A stretch of DNA of 5,319 bases from contig JAGMDP010000067.1 in assembly GCA_023128635.1 (NCBI GenBank), positions 1-5,319 of the forward strand, read 5' to 3'. The notes beneath the pieces are model-generated. The model made no database searches. It saw only the letters and a list, made by a program, of their open reading frames with translations, and had not been told where the DNA came from. Shown in pieces: positions 1 through 5,170 of this stretch. The position numbers and the translations under genes were made by a program. This stretch comes from Candidatus Heimdallarchaeota archaeon. Lineage in GTDB: Archaea > Asgardarchaeota > Heimdallarchaeia > JABLTI01. Every line of letters begins with the position of its first letter. Within the stretch, counting starts at the first letter, position 1.

Positions 1-1533
1 TTAAAAAATCAAATATTTTCTTCTTAAACGTTTAAAAATAATTACAGAAAATACAATACAAAAGCCAATATAGATGAATTTAAGATTTGCATTTACAGTA
101 GCTGTCGGTGTAATATGTCCATTAAGAATTGTTAAAGTTAAGTATTTGTAAGGTGCGGTTAATCTTGGGTTAACAAAGCTTGGTGCAAATGGAGTATTCG
201 TACTGATTATACTGGTAATAATATAGGCATAATTAATTTCATCGCCGGTAAAATAGAGATATAATTCATCATCATTATTGCTATAAGAAACAGTTTGTGT
301 TATATTCCATCCATTTACATCATTAATAACTGCAGATATTCCCAAAGCATGAGGTTTTGGATTAGATAGTTTCACAGTGAATTCATTAGGTGGAGAGTTT
401 ATCTTACTCACTTTAAAACCATACAAATTGTATTTTATCTCAGCAGTATTGTATGGAAGCTGTGAGATTTGATTTACTGATTCAATCATAAAATCAGCAG
501 TTTGATAACCATACCTTCCATCAGCAAGCTCTTCTAAATCCATCGTACATGCAGTAATCCAGTCAAGAAAGATTTCATTGAAAGAAAAATCTAATCCTTT
601 ATTTTGTAATGCTTTTACGATTCCAGCTGGACTATCTTCTTCAATTGTAACAAGATTAGTTAGAAATCCTTCACCAAACCTCTCATATAAGTAAAGCATA
701 AACATGTAGGATCGACCGTATGAAGCTACGTTGAGTATAAAATCATCATAATCCCAGTAGAGAAGTGATCTTTCTGGATGTGCCTTGAAATTATTTGTCT
801 CAATTGTAAGATTATAATCCGCTGCAAGACCAGCTGAGATATATGATTCATTATTAAGATACCCCGCTTTATATCTCGAGCATTCAGCTGTTCCTTCAAG
901 AACGAAAATCGCTTCATCCTGCTCGTGATTAAACCATATCAAATGGTTTAGTTCATGAATTAAATTACTAAAAATTCTTTTTTCACCTATATTTGGATGG
1001 ATATAGACCATTTCCCGTTTATTCGAATAGGGGTGTGTTGGATCATCATCCTTGAATAAATACACACCTCCATATGATTCTGGTGTAATTAGGACTGTGA
1101 TTTTTGGGTCACCATCAACATCTCCTAAGAAACCATCAGGATGACCGACTAACTCTAAATTGGTTGGATACATAACGTTATCAAATTCATCAGAATAGCT
1201 ATTACTCCTTTCAGTTGCTACGGTCTCTCCTAATGCATAAATTGTGGTTAGATCCATATAAATATAACAGTGTAGCCCAATTGAAAGTAATTCTGCTGTT
1301 ACTTGCTCATAATCCCCCGTGCTTGGATCAACAACCCAGAAAGTATTCTGATCTCCTAAGGTTTCACCTTTGTTTTGTTTTGTGCTTGTTGAAAAATCCA
1401 TCCGATCTTTTATGTAATGTTTTGGTTCCATAAACTTCTGCTTTTCAGAGGTTGCTGTAACTGATCCAAATAATATAATAGTAAATATTAGATTAGTTAG
1501 GAAAACCTTTAGAATTTTATGTTTACCAACCAT
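1..1533 (-). CDS. Secreted, membrane-anchored HExxH zinc metallopeptidase
   Basis: Product of 510 aa that probably cleaves proteins outside the cell. Residues 4-6 are basic and 8-25 strongly hydrophobic, a signal peptide or N-terminal anchor. HELNH at 193-197 is the zinc and catalytic motif. The downstream LEGTAE (E213, E217) offers the third zinc ligand in the usual glutamate-zincin spacing, as in M30 (hyicolysin)-like and related peptidases. An Asp-rich DGD..GDPK stretch at 137-144 precedes a beta strand, common upstream of HExxH in this kind of protein. Residues about 360-475 look beta-rich. A second hydrophobic segment (about 484-500) followed by KRLRRK gives a C-terminal anchor with a cytoplasmic basic tail. 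The ATG at 1533 is chosen because the signal peptide begins right there; the TAA ends at base 1. No neighbour appears to be co-transcribed. Peptidase activity is well supported by the motif; the exact family and substrate are not. Confidence 0.82.
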   Translation of the reverse strand: MVGKHKILKVFLTNLIFTIILFGSVTATSEKQKFMEPKHYIKDRMDFSTSTKQNKGETLGDQNTFWVVDPSTGDYEQVTAELLSIGLHCYIYMDLTTIYALGETVATERSNSYSDEFDNVMYPTNLELVGHPDGFLGDVDGDPKITVLITPESYGGVYLFKDDDPTHPYSNKREMVYIHPNIGEKRIFSNLIHELNHLIWFNHEQDEAIFVLEGTAECSRYKAGYLNNESYISAGLAADYNLTIETNNFKAHPERSLLYWDYDDFILNVASYGRSYMFMLYLYERFGEGFLTNLVTIEEDSPAGIVKALQNKGLDFSFNEIFLDWITACTMDLEELADGRYGYQTADFMIESVNQISQLPYNTAEIKYNLYGFKVSKINSPPNEFTVKLSNPKPHALGISAVINDVNGWNITQTVSYSNNDDELYLYFTGDEINYAYIITSIISTNTPFAPSFVNPRLTAPYKYLTLTILNGHITPTATVNANLKFIYIGFCIVFSVIIFKRLRRKYLIF

Positions 1534-1546
1534 AAAGAATAGCTTG

Positions 1547-1563
1547 TTTAAATACTTTTAATC
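1547..1563 (-). promoter_or_regulatory. Candidate TATA region of the metallopeptidase gene
   Basis: On the minus strand an A/T-rich run, TGATTAAAAG then TATTTAAA, lies 14-30 bases before the ATG at 1533. The distal part (about 1556-1563) is where an archaeal TATA box would sit for a leaderless mRNA starting at the ATG; the proximal TATTTAAA is too close unless transcription starts inside the gene. In such an AT-rich background this is weak evidence. Confidence 0.3.
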
Positions 1564-1612
1564 ATTCTTACCAATCTATGTTTTTTTTTAGCCTTTTTTC
1601 AATCTTCAATTT

Positions 1613-1660
1613 GTCATTACCGAAACGGACTTCTAGCCCTTATTAAAGAAGAAGTGAGTG
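1613..1660 (+). repeat. Intergenic repeat copy E1 (3' module)
   Basis: Begins GTCATTACCGAAACGG and ends AAGAAGAAGTGAGTG. Of its first 29 bases 27 are identical to copy E2 at 2559. The opening GTCATTACCGA is identical to the last bases of E4 at the window edge, so E4 probably continues into this module. It contains two foldable parts: CCG-AAA-CGG (1619-1627) and ACTTCT/AGAAGT (from 1629), the latter with CTT/AAG inside. It lies between the divergent metallopeptidase and DUF5680 genes. The 5' module seen in E3 and E4 is absent or unrecognisable here. Confidence 0.75.
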
Positions 1661-1702
1661 CAGTGATTCTACATATTTTAGTTTTTGGTTTGTTATCTAA
1701 GC

Positions 1703-1721
1703 TTAGCCTAGACCTGGCTAA
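1703..1721 (+). repeat. Short hairpin TTAGCC / GGCTAA
   Basis: A perfect 6-bp inverted repeat with a 7-nt loop (TAGACCT), about 85 bases before the DUF5680 start. It is not followed by a T-tract, so it is not an obvious terminator. It could be an operator or part of the neighbouring repeat E1; no function can be assigned. Confidence 0.4.
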
Positions 1722-1771
1722 TTTGAAGTTTAATTAATGATTTATTACTAGATTACTTTTTGGAGTAAAAA

Positions 1772-1784
1772 GAATACTTATGTA
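1772..1784 (+). promoter_or_regulatory. Possible promoter of the DUF5680 gene
   Basis: GAATACTTATGTA is centred about 30 bases before the ATG at 1808 and is preceded by a purine-rich AGTAAAAA that could act as a BRE. Its position would give a transcript starting at or just before the ATG. It is a poor match to a TATA box, so this is only tentative. Confidence 0.25.
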
Positions 1785-1807
1785 GGATAAATAATTATGT
1801 TGTTTTT

Positions 1808-2308
1808 ATGACTGATCATTTAGTAAAGTTAAATGAATTCCTTGGAAAGGCTGCTTTAGCTACTTATGCAGGTGGTGGAGGGGGACTTGATCTAGAAAGA
1901 GCAGAAGAAGGGATGACAGAACTTGAGTATGGAAAGAAAGAAGATGAATGGTATTACAAAGATAGCTATACAGGATTTTTTCAATCTTGGGGAAGAGAAG
2001 TAGTTTGGTTTAAGGGGAAACCATTTTGGGCTCAAGTCTATGGTGGTGGAATGAAAACGAAATTCCTTAATGATGTAAAATTCACCCATAAAGCATTTGA
2101 TTTTTTGAAGAAAGCACTTTCATCCGGTGATAAAATTAGCTCTTTTCAACCTAGAGGTCCTAAGAAATTTTATGATCAAGAATGGGAATATATTTGTAAT
2201 TGGGAAGGAACTATTAGAAAATTTTCTGGTAGTGAAAAAATTCTCTTTAATGGCCAGGTTATTTTCACTTACAATTTTAGTGGTGGACTCTATATTTTTT
2301 TAGATTAA
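1808..2308 (+). CDS. DUF5680 domain-containing protein
   Basis: Product of 166 aa that consists almost entirely of one DUF5680-type domain. Signature positions: FLGKAALATYAGGGGG (11-26), Y41 and the aromatic EWYYKDSYTGF (47-57), GREVVWFKGKPFWAQVYGG (62-80), a helix around 94-106, then YICNWEG (128-134), FSGSEKILFNGQVIFTYNFSGG (139-160). The paired 'G.E.V..kGkp.W..Y.G' and 'G.E.i..nG..i....f.GG' halves suggest an internally duplicated beta fold. In bacteria and archaea the domain occurs alone or after a helix-turn-helix; its biochemical role is unknown to me. No signal peptide or membrane segment, so cytoplasmic. The ATG at 1808 puts FLxKA at its usual place near the N-terminus. No Shine-Dalgarno is seen, consistent with a leaderless mRNA. 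It stands alone, with repeat copies E1 and E2 on either side. Confidence 0.8.
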   Translation: MTDHLVKLNEFLGKAALATYAGGGGGLDLERAEEGMTELEYGKKEDEWYYKDSYTGFFQSWGREVVWFKGKPFWAQVYGGGMKTKFLNDVKFTHKAFDFLKKALSSGDKISSFQPRGPKKFYDQEWEYICNWEGTIRKFSGSEKILFNGQVIFTYNFSGGLYIFLD

Positions 2309-2329
2309 GAAATTAATCCAAACACCTTC

Positions 2330-2338
2330 TTTTTTTTT
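2330..2338 (+). terminator. T-tract terminator after the DUF5680 gene
   Basis: Nine consecutive T begin 21 bases after the TAA at 2306-2308. Bare T-tracts on the sense strand act as intrinsic terminators in many archaea, without needing a hairpin. Position and length fit, but T-runs are frequent in this AT-rich sequence. Confidence 0.5.
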
Positions 2339-2558
2339 GATTTTGCACTAATGATACTAGTCCTTGTATTTGGTGAGGAAAAGGTTCGTTCTTGGATTAT
2401 AAAACAAGATACGGATACATCACATTTAATGCTCAAGTCTATGTTTAATAAACAGAAGGGGAAATTGACTCATTCTGTGAAATATCTTGGTCTTATTTCG
2501 CAGATTTTATTTTGTTAAATAAAGAAATCATGAGCAAAATTGATACCATGAGTTAAAG

Positions 2559-2603
2559 TCATTATCGAAACGGACTTCTATCCCTTCAAGAGGAAGTGTG
2601 AGA
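2559..2603 (+). repeat. Intergenic repeat copy E2 (3' module)
   Basis: GTCATTATCGAAACGGACTT and the following bases match E1 at 27 of 29 positions; after that E2 is about three bases shorter and ends GAGGAAGTGTGAG. The two differences inside the well-aligned part are C to T (CCG to TCG) and G to T. The first keeps a TCG-AAA-CGG hairpin through a G-U pair. The second stem, ACTTCT against GGAAGT, also stays paired through a G-U at its sixth position. It lies between the DUF5680 and RIO genes, in the same orientation as E1. Confidence 0.75.
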
Positions 2604-2707
2604 CCGAGGCATCAATTATTGTTTCTTATTTTTTATTCTGATTAATTGATACTAGGATTTTTTTTAATAAAAGAAGTGTGAGTCCTGAACATCAATTTTT
2701 TTTTGAT
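2591..2707 (+). repeat. Tail of E2 repeated with exact 80-bp spacing
   Basis: The 30 bases from 2591 (AGGAAGTGTGAG..CATCAATTATT) recur from 2671 (AAGAAGTGTGAG..CATCAATTTTT), 23 of 30 identical and exactly 80 bases apart. Each copy ends in ATCAA followed by a T-rich stretch and an inverted partner: ATCAATTA at 2611-2618 with TAATTGAT at 2643-2650, and ATCAA at 2691-2695 with TTGAT at 2703-2707 around a loop of seven T. The second copy lacks the GTCATT..CGG part, so it is a partial duplication of the element's 3' end. Confidence 0.55.
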
Positions 2708-2926
2708 TTTTTATTCACGTTATTTTACAGTAAATCTAGTGAAAGGATTTAAAAAATGGAAAATTCCTCATTACATTGTAAGCTTAATAATCAGAGAAAT
2801 GCTTACTAAAACTATCTGGAGGACAACTGAAATAATGATTGACAAGGATTTTTTATTAGGTCAAACAAGAAAGCAGCAAAACCTCTTGATTGTAGTTAGA
2901 TTCTAATAACAAAACAATTTCATAGA

Positions 2927-2986
2927 CTAACTTCCTCTTTGAAGGAATTTGCTTGTTTTTAATTTGACCTTATCTATAGAAGTTAG
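2927..2986 (+). repeat. 60-nt two-stem fold-back element
   Basis: CTAACTTC (2927-2934) pairs perfectly with GAAGTTAG (2979-2986). Inside, after symmetric 7-nt unpaired sides, AAGGAATT (2942-2949) pairs with AATT (2961-2964) and CCTT (2968-2971), leaving a 3-nt bulge TGA and an 11-nt loop. Such a structure could be an RNA leader element, a protein-binding palindrome or a DNA fold used in recombination. No T-tract follows it, which argues against a simple terminator. Confidence 0.5.
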
Positions 2987-3090
2987 GTTAAACGTTCTCT
3001 TTATTTGGTTTTTTGAGAATTCTGTGATATTGCTAGTTATGCAGCCATTATAGGTTCTTTTTCAAAACCAAGCGAAAACGTCTCCTAACT
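2981..3090 (+). repeat. Inverted repeat AGTTAGG / CCTAACT upstream of the RIO kinase
   Basis: AGTTAGG at 2981-2987 and CCTAACT at 3084-3090 are perfect 7-bp inverted arms, and the similarity extends inward (TTAAACGTTCTC against the complement of GCGAAAACGTCT) with a short gap. The left arm is shared with the smaller fold-back at 2927-2986, so the two pairings exclude each other. The right arm ends 29 bases before the kinase start codon. It may be regulatory for that gene; this is inference. Confidence 0.45.
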
Positions 3091-3119
3091 GTTGAATTAA
3101 TCCCTAAAATTATTCCAGT

Positions 3120-4208
3120 TTGGAGTGTGAAAGAAAATTGTCTAAAATAAAAGAAAAAACAAAAAAAGTTAGTAATTCAAAAGAGAATAATAAGCTAGAT
3201 GATAGAGAAGAACAAGAATCCATAATTGTTGAAGATGATGAATTTGATATTCTTCGAGTAAAGGATATTGAAAATACTGATCGAATAAAAGCTACTAAAA
3301 GAATAAAAGGTGTAACTCGAATAACTAGAGCAATAGAGCGACCTGAAAAACTAGTGATTTCAAGAGCAAGTAATAAATATTATACATCCAAAGATTTCGA
3401 CCCATCCTTTATGCAGATGCAAGAGCAAGAAATAGATTATCAACAACTTAGAAGTGAATTGATAAACTATACAGCAATTACTGACTTGGTAGCTGAGATC
3501 AACTCCGGTAAAGAAGCATCCATCTATTCTGCTCATCTAAATGGGGCACCACTTATTGTGAAAATGTTCAGATTGCAACTAACATCACACAACAAAGCTA
3601 AAAGACGTCGTGTTGGTAATCCACTCACAAGAGCATCATCCTATGCGGAAACGGAATATTTTTTCATGAACAAGGCATACCGAGTAGGACTTAATGTTCC
3701 AACTCCCGCAATGAAGATAAACAATATCATTCTTATGCAATTCATTGGAACAGATTGGGTTCCTGCACCACAATTGAGAAAAGTGCTCCTAAAAGAACCT
3801 GAACTAATGTTCGATGAGATTGTAGAGCAACTCAAAATAATGTATCAGAAAGCTAAACTAATACATGGTGATTTCTCAGAATATAATATACTGATACATG
3901 AGAATAAACCAATTATTATAGATTTTCCACAAGCAATTGATATGAGCTTAGTTGGTAATCGCAGTGAAAATAAAATAAACGGTAATTTACAGATATTGCA
4001 GAAGGACATACAAACAATCATAAATTACTTTGAGAAACAATACTACCTTCAAGCTAATTTTAAAGAAATATATAGATATGTTGCTGGTTTCGATGCAAAT
4101 AGGGAAAGAATAGATTTTACTCTAGAAGAAATTGAGGAACAAATTAAATTACAGAAAATGACGGTACCAAGAGCAGAACTAAGAGATTTAGATGTACGAG
4201 GAAAGTAG
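3120..4208 (+). CDS. rio1: RIO1-type serine protein kinase/ATPase
   Basis: Product of 362 aa. RIO kinases bind pre-40S or archaeal pre-30S particles and use ATP during late small-subunit maturation. The RIO domain covers about 118-325: ATP loop NSGKEASIY (128-136), lysine K148 in IVKMF, the RIO-specific flexible loop with a basic KRRR (161-164), hinge MQFIG (206-210), catalytic HGDFSEYN (249-256, D251), and metal-binding IDFPQA (267-272, D268). All key residues are present. The SGKEAsiY loop and the absence of an N-terminal winged helix indicate RIO1 over RIO2, although HGDF and IDFPQ read partly like RIO2. Residues 1-110 are a highly charged extension; archaeal RIO1 is usually nearer 250 aa. 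No ATG exists before residue 98, so a TTG start is chosen; a second TTG at 3138 is possible, since GGAG at 3122 lies 12 bases before it. It is transcribed alone. Confidence 0.9.
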   Translation: MECERKLSKIKEKTKKVSNSKENNKLDDREEQESIIVEDDEFDILRVKDIENTDRIKATKRIKGVTRITRAIERPEKLVISRASNKYYTSKDFDPSFMQMQEQEIDYQQLRSELINYTAITDLVAEINSGKEASIYSAHLNGAPLIVKMFRLQLTSHNKAKRRRVGNPLTRASSYAETEYFFMNKAYRVGLNVPTPAMKINNIILMQFIGTDWVPAPQLRKVLLKEPELMFDEIVEQLKIMYQKAKLIHGDFSEYNILIHENKPIIIDFPQAIDMSLVGNRSENKINGNLQILQKDIQTIINYFEKQYYLQANFKEIYRYVAGFDANRERIDFTLEEIEEQIKLQKMTVPRAELRDLDVRGK

Positions 4209-4220
4209 CCAAAATCCTCA

Positions 4221-4227
4221 TTTTTTT
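4221..4227 (+). terminator. T-tract terminator after the RIO kinase
   Basis: Seven T in a row start 13 bases after the kinase TAG. This fits an archaeal T-tract terminator. It is followed by two hairpins further on (4261-4277 and 4314-4336) that could serve as backup. Confidence 0.45.
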
Positions 4228-4260
4228 ATAATCGACTATTATTTCTGCTCAATATTTTTT

Positions 4261-4277
4261 CTAAAAAGGAGTTTTAG
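4261..4277 (+). repeat. Hairpin CTAAAA / TTTTAG
   Basis: A perfect 6-bp inverted repeat with an AGGAG loop, located between the convergent RIO and TumE genes. It is AT-only apart from one C-G pair, so stability is low; a chance origin is possible. Confidence 0.35.
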
Positions 4278-4313
4278 ACATTCAAGAAGAAATGTAGATT
4301 TATACAAGAAAAG

Positions 4314-4340
4314 AATAATTCTTTTTGTGAATTATTTTCT
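4314..4340 (+). terminator. Hairpin plus T-rich tail between convergent genes
   Basis: AATAATTC (4314-4321) and GAATTATT (4329-4336) form a perfect 8-bp stem with a 7-nt loop, and the right arm runs directly into TTCT, giving TTATTTTCT. This resembles a hairpin terminator. It lies 106 bases after the RIO stop on the plus strand, and could also block read-through from the minus-strand operon. Confidence 0.4.
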
Positions 4341-4403
4341 ATTTCCATGATTTGTAATTATAATTAAATCTTCATTTCTTATCCTTGTTTTTCTCATAAT
4401 CAG

Positions 4404-4493
4404 GTCTTCGAGTGAGTTGCTCAACCAGCAGGTAATTACAACTTAAGCGTGTCCTTCCCGCCCCGGACTGCTAGCCCGGAAAGAAGAAGTGGG
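4404..4493 (+). repeat. Intergenic repeat copy E3 (both modules)
   Basis: The only copy with both parts inside the window. The 5' module (4404-4460, from GTCTTCGAG to GTCCTTCCCG) matches E4 at 48 of 57 positions, with ACTTAAGCGTGTC fully conserved. The 3' module (CCCCGGACTGCTAGCCCGG then AAGAAGAAGTGGG) matches E1 with one short gap. It is about 54% G+C in otherwise AT-rich DNA. TGCT-CAACC-AGCA and CCG-CCC-CGG hairpins are kept; the ACTGCT/AGAAGT stem has one mismatch. It ends only 11 bases from the TumE stop codon and lies antisense to any read-through from that operon. Confidence 0.75.
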
Positions 4494-4504
4494 TACGAGA
4501 ACTT

Positions 4505-4876
4505 CTATAACAATTCTTTTAAAATTTGAATGAGAACAGGAATATCTTTTCCTGGTTTACCAATCATCCTGCTTTCAAGAGCTGTTTGTTTATTTCTGGG
4601 ATGAAAATGATGTGGTTTAGAAGAAACATTCCACTTATCATCATAATTATCATATCTTATTCGATCAAATTTCTTCTGAGAAAATAAAATCTGGTAAGAA
4701 TATTCATCGAAATCATTGTAACGAATGTAAAGCATGAATCCTTTTCTGAATTTTATAGTTAGAATAGGTCGATCATCATCTAATATGATTTCATAGATCT
4801 CTGATAAAAATTGATTAATCAGTAATTCACGAGCGCGTAGAAGCTTTATTCGAGCATTAATTTTGGTTTCCCCCAA
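4505..4876 (-). CDS. TumE/DUF6516-type toxin
   Basis: Product of 123 aa resembling the TumE (DUF6516) toxin family. Features typical of the family: an N-terminal strand-turn-strand (I27-I41, with RPILTIKFRKG), a second strand pair ending in EYSYQILFS (58-66), a basic-aromatic FDRIRYDNY (70-78), the His-rich KPHHFHP (87-93), and a C-terminal helix (111-123). The mode of action of this archaeal member cannot be read from sequence. It follows the helical partner gene with only two bases between that gene's TGA and this TTG, so translation is probably coupled. No ATG or GTG is available in the open stretch before residue 48, and TTG at 4876 gives a normal family length; in-frame CTG at 4882 is the only nearby alternative. 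The gene ends with TAG just short of repeat E3. Toxin assignment rests on family resemblance and operon form. Confidence 0.72.
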   Translation of the reverse strand: MGETKINARIKLLRARELLINQFLSEIYEIILDDDRPILTIKFRKGFMLYIRYNDFDEYSYQILFSQKKFDRIRYDNYDDKWNVSSKPHHFHPRNKQTALESRMIGKPGKDIPVLIQILKELL

Positions 4877-4878
4877 AG

Positions 4879-5112
4879 TCAGCTTAGTTTCTTTAGTAAA
4901 TTCTGAAGTTTCTCCTCTTCACTTACTAATTGCTTCAATTCAATCGCATCATTTTCAGCTTCTAGTAAGATTCCTTCTTTTGCTTTTTGTAAGAATTCTT
5001 CAATTGATTTTTCCTTCCATCTTGAGAGGATATCTTCTATGATTGATTGAATACGTCTTAGTTTGTAGGTTATTAATTCTTCAGCTACTTCTTTTTTCAA
5101 ACTTACATCCAT
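4879..5112 (-). CDS. Small helical protein, probable antitoxin of the TumE-type gene
   Basis: Product of 77 aa, first gene of the operon. It reads as all-helical: amphipathic helix about 4-30 (LKKEVAEEL..KLRRIQSIIEDIL), a tight turn at RWKEKSIEEFLQKA (31-44), GILLEAENDAIELKQL (47-62), and a Lys/Glu/Leu-rich end that can form a coiled coil. RW..kS.eEFl and EaEnDAI look like conserved family signatures, and I recall similar small proteins before TumE-type genes in archaea, though I cannot confirm this here. No helix-turn-helix or ribbon-helix-helix DNA-binding motif is obvious, so it may neutralise the toxin by direct contact without being a clear repressor. The ATG at 5112 is preceded by GTGA six bases upstream, a partial archaeal Shine-Dalgarno, and by a well-placed TATA box. 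Confidence 0.65.
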   Translation of the reverse strand: MDVSLKKEVAEELITYKLRRIQSIIEDILSRWKEKSIEEFLQKAKEGILLEAENDAIELKQLVSEEEKLQNLLKKLS

Positions 5113-5140
5113 TTTTGCTCACTTGTACATCTGGTTTATA

Positions 5141-5160
5141 TTTATATAAACTATTCTTAA
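5141..5160 (-). promoter_or_regulatory. TATA box and BRE of the toxin-antitoxin operon
   Basis: TTTATATAAA at 5141-5150 is a strong archaeal TATA box centred about 34 bases before the ATG at 5112. Transcription would start around 5118-5120, giving a leader of only several bases. On the minus strand the bases just upstream (TTAAGAATAG) are purine-rich like a BRE, favouring this direction. The ten bases are a perfect palindrome, so the same box could also serve the plus strand. Confidence 0.65.
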
Positions 5161-5170
5161 ATATGTTTTA

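Larger units (their letters stand above)
2309..3119. other. 811-base non-coding stretch between DUF5680 and RIO kinase genes
   Basis: No convincing gene is seen on either strand. It holds, in order: a T9 tract; an open but unrecognisable stretch to 2518; repeat copy E2 (2559-2603); a partial second copy of the E2 tail from 2671, followed by another T9 tract; a 67-codon TTG-start frame (2703-2906) that starts inside that repeat tail and is most likely chance; a fold-back element (2927-2986); and a further inverted copy of its AGTTAGG arm at 3084-3090, shortly before the kinase start. It is long for an archaeal spacer, so it may also contain decayed genes or an unrecognised small RNA. Confidence 0.6.

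Noticed and set aside
1613..1645. Resemblance of the 3' module to the conserved 5S rRNA segment around CCGAAC..CGGAAG..AAGCCC
   Set aside because: CCGAA, ACGGA and AGCCC align in order, but the surrounding 5S helices are missing, spacing to the 5' end does not fit, and the repeats occur in several diverged copies. A 5S covariance-model search would settle it.
2351..2518. 55-codon ATG frame in the same reading frame as the DUF5680 gene, open from its stop codon onward
   Set aside because: Considered as a read-through extension or a broken gene end, but the translation shows no known motif, the DUF5680 domain is already complete, and a T9 tract lies between.
2703..2906. 67-codon TTG-start frame on the plus strand
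   Set aside because: It starts inside the duplicated repeat tail and T-tract, has no recognisable motif or ribosome site, and an open stretch of this length is expected by chance in so much spacer.
4446..4480. Diversity-generating retroelement-like adenine mutagenesis in E3
   Set aside because: The A-to-C bias suggested it, but a T-to-G change is also present, no reverse transcriptase or template/variable pair in a gene is visible, and the copies lie outside coding sequence.
4404..4493. Integron-type attC recombination sites separating the genes as cassettes
   Set aside because: Repeats lie between single genes in one orientation and can fold, but none shows the RYYYAAC/GTTRRRY core pair, there is no integrase here, and RIO is a core gene. 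The fold-back at 2927-2986 has a GTTAGGT end, but its partner GACTAAC does not fit the core.
1613..4493. CRISPR array
   Set aside because: Copies are hundreds of bases apart, diverged, and separated by whole genes, with no spacers of uniform length.
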